Source of the DNA: Lachnospiraceae bacterium
GTDB lineage: Bacteria; Bacillota_A; Clostridia; Lachnospirales; Lachnospiraceae
DNA: 6,853 nucleotides
Assembly: GCA_017435025.1 (NCBI GenBank)
Contig: JAFSFU010000286.1
Span: 1-6,853 of the forward strand
Direction of reading: 5' to 3'
Below the pieces are notes generated by a model. It was not told where the DNA came from. It saw only the letters and a list, made by a program, of their open reading frames with translations, and made no database searches. The first letter of the stretch is position 1. Each line of letters begins with the position of its first letter. A program made the translations under genes and the position numbers. This document shows positions 1-5,722 of this stretch, one piece after another.

Positions 1-12
1 ATTTCATTGAGT
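1..12 (+). repeat. Outer copy of the palindromic-element end
   Basis: The 12 bases ATTTCATTGAGT at the window start are the exact reverse complement of ACTCAATGAAAT at 364-375. They also resemble the start of the left arm of the palindrome (ATTTCATT at 103-110). The outer copy could be the true left inverted repeat of a longer ~375-bp element, or a relic of a second, nested or tandem copy. It lies at the window edge, so what precedes it cannot be seen. The 90 bases between it and position 103 are AT-rich, and I see no gene or clear motif in them. Confidence 0.6.
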
Positions 13-102
13 AAGTAAAAAGTCATCTATATGAGATTTTTATATCAATGGATACTATAGAACTTGAAAAAACTATTTATGTGATTTTGTTATTCTCAAA
101 GT

Positions 103-375
103 ATTTCATTCAGATGTAAGTTTCTATTTTATTTGATTAGTGAGTTATAAAAATAAATGCAGTATTCTTCAAACGATTTGCAAGGCTTTCGAGATTTTGG
201 CTGTGCTAATTTCAGCTACGGCGCTCTGTCTGAGCTCCGTAGGAGCGAGTTAGCAGAGCAGCTAATTATCGATGCACGAACAAAATCCGAAAACGAAGCA
301 TGTTTGAAAATACTGCATTTACTTTATAATCTTATAATTTAATAAATGAATAGAATTTACATCACTCAATGAAAT
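103..375. mobile_element. MITE-like long imperfect palindrome
   Basis: The two halves of this stretch are imperfect reverse complements over almost their whole length. The apex is the stem GCTCC/GGAGC with loop GTA at 234-246, about 137 and 130 bases from the two ends. Clear paired blocks are ATTTCATT (103-110) with AATGAAAT (368-375), AAATGCAGTATT (155-166) with AATACTGCATTT (309-320), TTCAAAC with GTTTGAA just inside these, GATTTTG with CAAAATC, and GCTCTG with CAGAGC around the apex. A symmetric hairpin with matching termini and no transposase is typical of a miniature inverted-repeat element moved in trans. It could instead be a structured RNA or a large bidirectional terminator. It starts six bases beyond the stop of the transporter remnant. 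A 61-codon plus-strand frame (157-342) runs through it but is set by the palindrome, and I do not accept it as a gene. The rest of region 1-381 holds no gene I can support. Confidence 0.6.
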
Positions 376-389
376 ATCAATTTACATCA
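354..389. repeat. 11-bp direct repeat across the element/gene junction
   Basis: AATTTACATCA occurs at 354-364, inside the right arm of the palindrome, and again at 379-389, where it spans the stop codon of the transporter remnant (TAA read on the minus strand at 382-384). The two copies are 25 bases apart and straddle the right end of the element. This is not a normal target-site duplication, because one copy is inside the element. It may reflect slippage, a preferred target resembling the element's own end, or chance. Confidence 0.5.
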
Positions 390-1231
390 ACCCATAGATC
401 AACACAATGCAAACCCAGGTAGTCGCAAGGCCGATGAGACCAACGGTACCGCCAACCCGGAAATAATCCTTAAACCGGTACCCGGCCACTTCCACCATCG
501 TAATCGATGTAGATGCCACCGGGGTCGCCATCGCCAGACTGGCACCAAACACACATGCCAAAGCGATCTGCATCGGGTTGCATCCAGCCTCCATTGCAAG
601 GGGAACCGCAATCGCAGCCAGCATCGACACCAGAGAACCATTCGCCATAAACAAAGACAGTACGTACCCCGCAACCAGGAACAACGTAACAAGAACGATA
701 GGATTCTGAATCCATTCTCCCAACATCCCTATCAGCCAACGAATCACGACTTCGCCAGCACCAGATTTTACAAATCCCTGCGCTACAGCCAGTGCGGAAC
801 CCAACGTCACCAACGCGGACCACTGCATATTTTTCAGCGCACGCTTTCCATCAATACACTTTGTCATAACCAAAATCAAAGCACTTGTTCTGCCACTTAT
901 ATAAAAACAACCGATAACATACCGCTACCACAATCAATATACTAAATGCGATTGGCATCGGTGTAAAGAAACTCATAGTCTCAACGCCATATGTGGCCAG
1001 CACGTTGTTGGCCACAAGCGGTGCATTGGTCATAAACCCGGAGAAGAATGCGGCCGATAAAAATATGATCAACACAAAGGAACGCTCATGATCTCCTACC
1101 AAGTGCGCCAACAGCCGACCAATCTTACCTCCCACACCAGACTCCAATAGTGCATCAATTACGATGATCATACCAAGAACCAACATAACCGATGATTTTC
1201 TATGGAACATATTCGTTATCCCACAGTGCAA
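382..1231 (-). pseudogene. SLC13/DASS-type anion transporter remnant
   Basis: Two hydrophobic frames on the minus strand together look like a divalent-anion:sodium symporter (SLC13/DASS, the family of dicarboxylate and sulfate carriers of the inner membrane). The upstream frame (851-1231, about 126 residues) matches the early part: a GITN segment, a helix ending ALLESG, then HLVGDHERSFVLIIFLS and a later VETMSFF(T) helix. The downstream frame (382-879) matches the C-terminal half: KCIDGKRALKNMQWSALVTLG, a VKSGAGE segment, MATPVASTS and GYRFKDYFRVGG. The gene is broken in several ways. Its first roughly 40-50 residues are absent, and the reading frame opens inside the U-tract of the preceding terminator with only a TTG as start. 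The helix carrying the usual SNT motif is missing between FMTN and APLVANN. A frameshift plus missing linker and helix separates the two frames near 851-879. About 280 residues remain of an expected ~430 or more. No ribosome binding site or promoter is seen. I am sure of the transporter class at superfamily level and fairly sure the gene is dead; the substrate is unknown. Confidence 0.78.
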
Positions 1232-1260
1232 AAATCCCGCGAGAACAATTCCCGCGGGAT
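1230..1260 (-). terminator. Rho-independent terminator of the dppA-like gene
   Basis: Read on the minus strand, a 12-bp stem (ATCCCGCGGGAA with TTCTCGCGGGAT, one G-U pair) and a TTG loop are followed directly by TTTTT. It begins 14 bases after the stop codon of the M55 peptidase gene. The transporter remnant starts immediately beyond it, so that remnant should get little read-through transcription. Confidence 0.93.
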
Positions 1261-1274
1261 AATCAAATCAAATA

Positions 1275-2105
1275 TTACATATTCCAGGCATCTACCAGTC
1301 TGAAGATCAGCAGCTCATGCACCTTAAATACAGTCTCCGGATCACCTGTGAAGGAAACTGTTCTCGGGGACAGGCGAACCACCCCCGGAACAAGGGATGC
1401 TGTATCTGCCATATTGGAATCCTTGTAATCAATTTCCATTGTCAGTGTCTCTGCACATTCCATCGGTTTGATCTCATCGCGTCTTGCAAGAGCAGCCTTT
1501 ACGCCGTTGTAGATCATCTCTCGCGCTACAGTTGGATGCACGGAAATTGCAGAGAAACGGCTGCGGCCTTCTTTCACCACGATACCCTCAATATTCGGAA
1601 CGAACGCCTTGCACTCTTCTGCAAGAGCCTTGTCACCGATGCATGCAACCAACGGTACACCGTAGAAACCTGCTACCAGACCATTGCATACAGTCTCTGT
1701 ATTCATTGTTACACCATTGAAACGCAGATTGTAGATCTTGCCGCCATTGTAGCAGTGATCGATAACACCGCCCAGTGTGAGACCGGCACCTGCATGGCCA
1801 AAAGAAATATATGCGTCAAAGGAACGATCGATTCCTTCCATCTGCAGACTGTTGCGCATTGCACCGGAAACCAGTTTACAACGCGGATCCATATCTTCAA
1901 TGATCAGGTTTTCCATATCGCCGTGACCATCACATACATAAACCTCGTCGTAACCGGAGTCGAAACATGCACGCACCGCTGCGTTCACATCCTCTGCCAG
2001 GCGTTTGCGACAAAGCGGGTAATCCGGATTACCTCTGTTGGATCCAATACGGGATACGTTGCCTTCCATACCTTCAATATCTGCGGAAATAAATGCTTTT
2101 TTCAT
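1275..2105 (-). CDS. M55 family D-aminopeptidase (DppA-like)
   Basis: This encodes a 276-residue zinc peptidase of family M55, whose model is the self-compartmentalising D-aminopeptidase DppA of Bacillus subtilis (a decamer that cleaves N-terminal D-amino acids such as D-Ala-D-Ala). The length is normal for the family. The signature SxDxEG appears at the N-terminus as SADIEG, giving the likely metal ligands D9 and E11. Further likely ligands are H61 (CDGHGD), H104 (SFGHAG) and E137 (MNTETVCNG), in the order and spacing of DppA. H117 (VIDHCYN) is a further histidine in the active-site region. No signal peptide is present, so it should be cytoplasmic. The ATG start is supported by AAAGGA upstream and by the family N-terminus. 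It has its own promoter and terminator, so it can be a single-gene unit, possibly with read-through from the small genes before it. The actual substrate (D-dipeptide, other peptide or amide) cannot be told from sequence; M55 members elsewhere have varied roles, so I leave the symbol blank. Confidence 0.93.
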   Translation of the reverse strand: MKKAFISADIEGMEGNVSRIGSNRGNPDYPLCRKRLAEDVNAAVRACFDSGYDEVYVCDGHGDMENLIIEDMDPRCKLVSGAMRNSLQMEGIDRSFDAYISFGHAGAGLTLGGVIDHCYNGGKIYNLRFNGVTMNTETVCNGLVAGFYGVPLVACIGDKALAEECKAFVPNIEGIVVKEGRSRFSAISVHPTVAREMIYNGVKAALARRDEIKPMECAETLTMEIDYKDSNMADTASLVPGVVRLSPRTVSFTGDPETVFKVHELLIFRLVDAWNM

Positions 2106-2136
2106 TTGAATCAGTTCCTTTCTTGTATTACAAAAT

Positions 2137-2159
2137 TGTAGAAACCTCCGAACTCTACA
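2137..2159 (-). promoter_or_regulatory. 6-bp inverted repeat in the dppA-like 5' leader
   Basis: TGTAGA (2137-2142) and TCTACA (2154-2159) form a perfect 6-bp inverted repeat with an 11-base spacer, directly after the expected transcription start. It could be an operator half-site pair or a small leader hairpin. The short length makes chance possible. Confidence 0.3.
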
Positions 2160-2166
2160 CCACTTT

Positions 2167-2195
2167 ATTATAACATATTTCGCCTTCTGCTACAA
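2167..2195 (-). promoter_or_regulatory. Sigma-A-type promoter of the dppA-like gene
   Basis: On the minus strand a perfect -10 box TATAAT (2167-2172) lies 17 bases after a weak -35 TTGTAG (2190-2195). The expected start is near 2160, giving a leader of about 55 bases before the ATG at 2105. The -10 box contains the stop codon of the small membrane-protein gene upstream (ATG TTA TAA TAA), so the two genes are packed without a terminator between them. Confidence 0.7.
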
Positions 2196-2344
2196 CGTTT
2201 TGCACGCTCTTCGCTTATCTCTTCACTTAGCTCCTGCCAGATGGCCAACGCAGCAAATCCAACAGCCGCCACAAGCCACAGTTTATTGCCATTCAGCGCT
2301 CCTGCGATACAACAAATTTCCAAGACCATAAATCCCAATGACAT
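2168..2344 (-). CDS. Small two-helix membrane protein, unknown function
   Basis: This predicted 58-residue protein has two hydrophobic stretches, roughly residues 2-18 (SLGFMVLEICCIAGALNG) and 22-37 (KLWLVAAVGFAALAIW), followed by a charged tail EISEERAKRCSRRRN. That suggests a helical hairpin in the inner membrane with the basic tail in the cytoplasm. I chose the ATG at 2344 because GAGAGGT lies seven bases before it. An in-frame ATG at 2404 would add 20 residues (MSFKFDEILNERGFRKRGTD) and overlap the preceding small gene by 11 bases; it has only AAGGA at about 11 bases, but coupling to the upstream gene and the basic RKRG ahead of helix one keep it possible. I do not recognise the family. 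The gene follows the 53-residue gene closely, so the two are probably co-transcribed. Confidence 0.6.
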   Translation of the reverse strand: MSLGFMVLEICCIAGALNGNKLWLVAAVGFAALAIWQELSEEISEERAKRCSRRRNML

Positions 2345-2393
2345 ATCTGTACCTCTCTTCCTGAAACCACGTTCATTCAAAATCTCATCAAAC

Positions 2394-2555
2394 TTAAAAC
2401 TCATCAAACTCGTAGTCCTTTTCTTCGAACGCCCATTCCGCCTGCTCCTGCTCTGTCACCATACAGCCACGGATGAGTCCGTAACTCTTATAGCGATCAA
2501 ACATGTCATCTCTTCCACTCTGGTTCCAATCATACATTGCTGCGTAATTACCCAT
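2394..2555 (-). CDS. Small acidic protein with EF-hand-like loop
   Basis: This predicted 53-residue soluble protein starts MGNYAAMYDW and ends in an acidic tail (EEKDYEFDEF). The start is decided by a perfect AGGAGG six bases before the ATG; the same frame opens earlier, at 2657, but those codons overlap the promoter and look like leader. Residues 9-20 (DWNQSGRDDMFD) match the spacing of an EF-hand or dockerin calcium loop: acidic or amide side chains at loop positions 1, 3, 5 and 12, and glycine at position 6. Loop position 8 is Asp rather than the usual hydrophobic residue. Calcium binding is therefore only a suggestion. There is no signal peptide, and I do not recognise a named family. It is the first gene of a short unit with its own promoter after the gpmI terminator, and is followed by the small membrane protein. 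Confidence 0.7.
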   Translation of the reverse strand: MGNYAAMYDWNQSGRDDMFDRYKSYGLIRGCMVTEQEQAEWAFEEKDYEFDEF

Positions 2556-2561
2556 ACCGTA

Positions 2562-2567
2562 CCTCCT
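2562..2567 (-). promoter_or_regulatory. Start-deciding ribosome binding site
   Basis: AGGAGG on the minus strand, six bases ahead of the ATG at 2553-2555. It identifies the internal ATG as the start of the 53-residue protein, shortening the open frame that begins at 2657 by 34 codons. Confidence 0.85.
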
Positions 2568-2632
2568 GTTTTTGAACTTGTTTTCCAGCTGCCTTTTATA
2601 TTGCTTTTCTTTTGTTGTGGTTATTATCGCAA

Positions 2633-2661
2633 ATTGTATGTCCCAAAATCCGTACACCCAA
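2633..2661 (-). promoter_or_regulatory. Candidate promoter of the small-gene pair
   Basis: On the minus strand, TTGGGT (2656-2661) and TACAAT (2633-2638) are separated by 17 bases. The -10 matches the consensus at five of six positions; the -35 keeps only TTG. It lies just past the gpmI terminator and would give a leader of about 70 bases. Confidence 0.5.
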
Positions 2662-2671
2662 TCTCAGAAAC

Positions 2672-2709
2672 AAAAAATCCCTGAATAGCTGTTACACCAT
2701 TCAGGGATT
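2672..2709 (-). terminator. Rho-independent terminator of gpmI
   Basis: On the minus strand, AATCCCTGAAT (2699-2709) pairs perfectly with ATTCAGGGATT (2676-2686) around a 12-base loop, followed by a run of T. It begins about 15 bases after the gpmI stop codon. Confidence 0.93.
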
Positions 2710-2723
2710 CCATTTCGTGATTC

Positions 2724-4265
2724 TTATTTTTTAATCAGCAGACTCTTTCCTGTCATCTCCTTCGGCTGCTCAAGACCCATGATCTCGATCAGTGTCGGAG
2801 CGATATCAGCCAGACAGCCGCCCTCTCTTAAACCATACTCATCGCCTGCATTTACGAGAATAAACGGTACCGGGTTTGTTGTGTGAGCAGTGAACGGCGC
2901 ACCTGTCTCATAGTCGAGAAGCTGCTCTGCGTTACCGTGGTCTGCACAGATGAACATTGCACCGTCAACCTTCTTTACTGCCTCAACTGCTCTGCCCACG
3001 CATGCATCAACTGCTTCTACTGCTGCAATCGCAGCCTCTTCCACGCCTGTATGTCCAACCATATCCGGGTTAGCAAAGTTGATGATCACTACATCATACT
3101 TCTGGGATTCAATCGCTTCAACCAGCTTATCGCATACCTGCGGAGCGCTCATCTCCGGCTGCAGGTCATAAGTTGCAACCTTCGGGGACTTCACAAGGAT
3201 TCTGTCCTCGCCCTCGTTCGGTTCCTCGATACCGCCGTTGAAGAAGAATGTTACATGCGCATACTTCTCTGTCTCAGCGATTCTTGCCTGTGTCTTACCA
3301 TTTGCAGCAAGGAACTCACCAAACGTGTTGGTGATAGACTGCTTTTTGAACGCTACCAGCTTATTTCCGATTGTCTCATCATAATCGGTGAAACAAACAT
3401 ATACCAGACCCTGTTTCTTTTCCCTTGCAAATCCAGCAAACGCATCGTCACAGAACGCGCGTGTGATTTCTCTTGCACGGTCTGGGCGGAAGTTGAAGAA
3501 AATGATAGAATCGTTGTCATTGATCAAACCAACCGGAGTACCATTTTCCACAACAACAGTCGGCATTACAAATTCGTCAGTCTTACCATCATCATAAGAT
3601 GCCTGAATTGCTGCTGTCGCAGATTCATTTGTATTACCTTCACCGAGTGTCAGGGCTCTGTAAGCCAGTTCCACACGATCCCAACGATTGTCACGATCCA
3701 TTGCGTAATAACGACCCATAACGGAAGCCACTTTACCAACACCAATCTCAGCCATCTTTGCTTCCAGATCCGCTACAAAATCGCGACCGGATGCCGGCGG
3801 TGTATCACGACCATCGAGGAAACAGTGTACAAATACTTTCTCGAGACCATTTCTCTTAGCAAGCTCCAGCAAACCATAAATATGTGTATTGTGGCTGTGA
3901 ACGCCGCCATCAGAAACAAGACCGTACATATGGAGCGCGGAGTTGTTCTTCTTGCAATTCTCAACTGCCTTTAAGAATTCTTCATTTTCAAAGAAATCGC
4001 CGTCAGCGATAGACTTTGTAATTCTTGTCAGTTCCTGATAAACAATGCGGCCTGCACCCATATTCAGGTGGCCAACCTCAGAGTTGCCCATCTGACCGTC
4101 CGGAAGGCCAACTGCAAGACCGCTTGCATTTCCCTCTACAAACGGACACTCTGCCATCAGCTTATCCATAACAGGAGTTTTCGCCTCAAATACTGCATTG
4201 GCCTCCTGTTTCTTATTTAAACCATAACCATCGAGAATCATTAAAACTACCGGTTTTTTGCTCAT
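2724..4265 (-). CDS. gpmI: Cofactor-independent phosphoglycerate mutase
   Basis: This 513-residue enzyme interconverts 3- and 2-phosphoglycerate in glycolysis and gluconeogenesis, in the cytoplasm, without 2,3-bisphosphoglycerate. It belongs to the alkaline-phosphatase superfamily, and the length is normal. The phosphatase-like metal site is visible in LDGYG (D12), the catalytic serine S62 in MGNSEVGHLNMG, NPDMVGHTG (D401, H405), ADHGN (D442, H443) and the final histidine in FTAHTTNP (H461). The transferase domain shows SDGGVHSH (H123), DGRDTPP (R153, D154), GRYYAMDRD (R185, R191) and NFRPDRAR. All key residues known from the Geobacillus enzyme are present. The start is set by AAAGGAG seven bases before the ATG. 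It is flanked by terminators on both sides, so it is a single-gene unit. This is a housekeeping gene with no oddities, and the call is secure. Confidence 0.98.
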   Translation of the reverse strand: MSKKPVVLMILDGYGLNKKQEANAVFEAKTPVMDKLMAECPFVEGNASGLAVGLPDGQMGNSEVGHLNMGAGRIVYQELTRITKSIADGDFFENEEFLKAVENCKKNNSALHMYGLVSDGGVHSHNTHIYGLLELAKRNGLEKVFVHCFLDGRDTPPASGRDFVADLEAKMAEIGVGKVASVMGRYYAMDRDNRWDRVELAYRALTLGEGNTNESATAAIQASYDDGKTDEFVMPTVVVENGTPVGLINDNDSIIFFNFRPDRAREITRAFCDDAFAGFAREKKQGLVYVCFTDYDETIGNKLVAFKKQSITNTFGEFLAANGKTQARIAETEKYAHVTFFFNGGIEEPNEGEDRILVKSPKVATYDLQPEMSAPQVCDKLVEAIESQKYDVVIINFANPDMVGHTGVEEAAIAAVEAVDACVGRAVEAVKKVDGAMFICADHGNAEQLLDYETGAPFTAHTTNPVPFILVNAGDEYGLREGGCLADIAPTLIEIMGLEQPKEMTGKSLLIKK

Positions 4266-4284
4266 TTTTACTCTCCTTTATTTA

Positions 4285-4301
4285 CATGTCAGCCGTACAT
4301 G
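4285..4301 (-). promoter_or_regulatory. Small inverted repeat in the gpmI leader
   Basis: CATGT and ACATG form a 5-bp inverted repeat with a seven-base spacer, just upstream of the gpmI ribosome binding site. It could be a small leader hairpin. It is short enough to be chance. Confidence 0.2.
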
Positions 4302-4325
4302 ACCCTCTCTTCTCATATACAGCAG

Positions 4326-4381
4326 ATTATAAAAATCCCATCAAACGTTTTTATTTTATAACATTTCCATGTTTCACGCAA
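4326..4381 (-). promoter_or_regulatory. Candidate gpmI promoter region
   Basis: Two possible -10 elements are seen on the minus strand. TAAAAT (4353-4358) lies 17 bases after TTGCGT (4376-4381), which keeps only the TTG of the -35 consensus. A perfect TATAAT lies nearer the gene (4326-4331) but has no good -35. Either would produce a leader of about 55-85 bases. The rest of the gap back to 4432 shows nothing else. Confidence 0.4.
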
Positions 4382-4432
4382 CTGTTTCATGGAGAAAGTA
4401 TTGGTACATAACACATATGAACTTCAAAATAC

Positions 4433-4477
4433 AAAAACCGACACATTGATTCCACAAAGGATCATGTATCGGTTTTT
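4433..4477 (-). terminator. Terminator of the dehydrogenase-M20 operon
   Basis: On the minus strand, AAAAACCGA followed by TACAT and GATCC folds back on TCGGTTTTT through ATGTG and GGAATC, with a small bulge and a short loop, and ends in a T run. The A-tract and T-tract flank both sides, so it could also work on the plus strand. It lies about 26 bases after the M20 stop codon. Confidence 0.88.
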
Positions 4478-4503
4478 ATAAAAATCTACAATATTTCTAA
4501 TTC

Positions 4504-5679
4504 TTATTTCAGATAATCGATCGCCGTCTGTGCAAGAAGAGAAGCACCTCTCCACAAAATATCTTCCTCCACCTCAAAGCGGCTGTTGTGTAACGGCCAT
4601 GGAGTCTCACCTTCCCTGGCGGTGCCGAGCCATACAAAACATCCTTCTTTTTCCTGTGTATAGTAGGAGAAATCCTCTGCCGGCATTGCCGGATTCTTCA
4701 CATCGACAACCGCATCCTCGCCAAAGAGATCCACAACCGTCTTACGGATATGAGCCGCATCCTTTTCGTGGTTCATCAGAGCCGGATAACCATGTCCATA
4801 AACAATCTCAGCCGTTGCACCGGACTGAAGGCAGATTGCATCCAACAGCTTTCTCATAGAATCCTCGACCATCATACGAGTCTCCGGATTCAAGGTACGA
4901 ACAGTTCTATCAAGAACACATTCGCCTGCAATGATGTTATATCTGGTACCTGCATTGAAGATACCAAATGTAACAACTGCACTGTCAAGAGGATCTACCT
5001 GACGACTGACAAATGTCTGTGCCGCCATTACAAACTGCGCACCGAGCACCACCGCATCAATGCCCTGATTCGGTTTTGCGCCATGGGCAGTCTTACCCTT
5101 GATTTTAATTGTAAAATGATCCGTCGCAGCCATCAAAGGACCGGATTTTACGCCAACCTTGCCGTGCGGCAGATCCGGCCATACATGAAGTCCGTAAACA
5201 GCTTTCACATCATCCAGACATCCGGATTCCAACATACCCTTAGAACCACCGATCGGTGATAATTCTTCTGCAGGCTGGAAGATCAGTTTTACGGTACCAT
5301 GAATCTCTTCGCGGCGCTCGCAAAGCAGCTTTGCAGCACCAACAAGACCTGCCGTATGTACATCATGTCCGCAGGAATGCATCACGCCGTCCACTTTAGA
5401 CTTGTACTCCACCTCATTCAGCTCCTGCATCTGAAGAGCATCCATATCCGCTCTCAGACCGACAACTGCACCTTCCTGAGTACCTTTGACCACACCAATG
5501 ACACCATAGCCATTGACATGCTCGATGACTTCGTCGCATCCCATCTCTCTCAGATATGCTGCGACCTTCTTTGATGTCTCCACTTCATGGGCAGAAACCT
5601 CCGGATACATATGAAAATCTCTTCGGATCTCCACCAGTTTCGGCATCAACGCTTTCGCAGATTCAACGATATTTCCCAT
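4504..5679 (-). CDS. M20D family amidohydrolase / N-acyl-amino-acid hydrolase
   Basis: This predicted 391-residue metal-dependent hydrolase belongs to the M20D group (hippurate hydrolase, N-acyl-L-amino-acid amidohydrolase, N-acetyl-diaminopimelate deacetylase, auxin-conjugate hydrolase). These remove an acyl group from an amino acid. Visible in order are RRDFHMYPE near residue 20, RADMDALQMQE, HSCGHDVHTA (likely metal ligands C103 and H105), FQPAEE (E139), GLHVWPDLPHG (H165), KTAHGAKP in the inserted dimerisation domain, MPAEDFSYY and PWPLHNSRFEVEED (H364). The site is complete and the length normal; there is no signal peptide. I chose the ATG at 5679 because AGGAGG lies four bases upstream. 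An in-frame ATG at 5694 would add MTGGF but has no ribosome binding site, and its first codons are the binding site itself. It follows the dehydrogenase by 43 bases with no terminator, so it is the second gene of that operon. The exact substrate cannot be read from sequence; a dapL-type role is possible but unsupported by neighbours. Confidence 0.94.
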   Translation of the reverse strand: MGNIVESAKALMPKLVEIRRDFHMYPEVSAHEVETSKKVAAYLREMGCDEVIEHVNGYGVIGVVKGTQEGAVVGLRADMDALQMQELNEVEYKSKVDGVMHSCGHDVHTAGLVGAAKLLCERREEIHGTVKLIFQPAEELSPIGGSKGMLESGCLDDVKAVYGLHVWPDLPHGKVGVKSGPLMAATDHFTIKIKGKTAHGAKPNQGIDAVVLGAQFVMAAQTFVSRQVDPLDSAVVTFGIFNAGTRYNIIAGECVLDRTVRTLNPETRMMVEDSMRKLLDAICLQSGATAEIVYGHGYPALMNHEKDAAHIRKTVVDLFGEDAVVDVKNPAMPAEDFSYYTQEKEGCFVWLGTAREGETPWPLHNSRFEVEEDILWRGASLLAQTAIDYLK

Positions 5680-5683
5680 AAAT

Positions 5684-5689
5684 CCTCCT
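5684..5689 (-). promoter_or_regulatory. Start-deciding ribosome binding site of the M20D gene
   Basis: AGGAGG on the minus strand, four bases ahead of the ATG at 5677-5679. It overlaps codons 3-4 of the longer alternative frame that opens at 5694, which makes the shorter protein the better call. Confidence 0.8.
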
Positions 5690-5722
5690 GTCATGCTGAC
5701 GGAACATGTAATTTTCTAATGA

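Noticed and set aside
157..342. 61-codon plus-strand open frame within the palindrome
   Set aside because: It runs through both arms of the hairpin, has no ribosome binding site (the bases before it are only A/T) and looks like no known protein; the palindrome explains the sequence better.
1..381. CRISPR array or tRNA in the AT-rich non-coding region
   Set aside because: There are no regularly spaced repeats and no cloverleaf; the only structure is the single long palindrome with its repeated ends.
1317..2141. 274-codon plus-strand open frame
   Set aside because: It lies opposite the M55 peptidase gene and its product is rich in Cys and His with no family features, typical of the antisense shadow of a real gene.
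2556..2657. N-terminal extension of the 53-residue protein (87-residue frame)
   Set aside because: The extension covers the candidate promoter and leader, and the perfect AGGAGG at 2562-2567 fits only the internal ATG.
2883..3974. 363-codon plus-strand open frame
   Set aside because: It is entirely antisense to gpmI, whose motifs are complete; the translated product has no recognisable domain.
4750..5259. 169-codon plus-strand open frame
   Set aside because: It is antisense to the M20D gene and has no supporting ribosome binding site or protein features.
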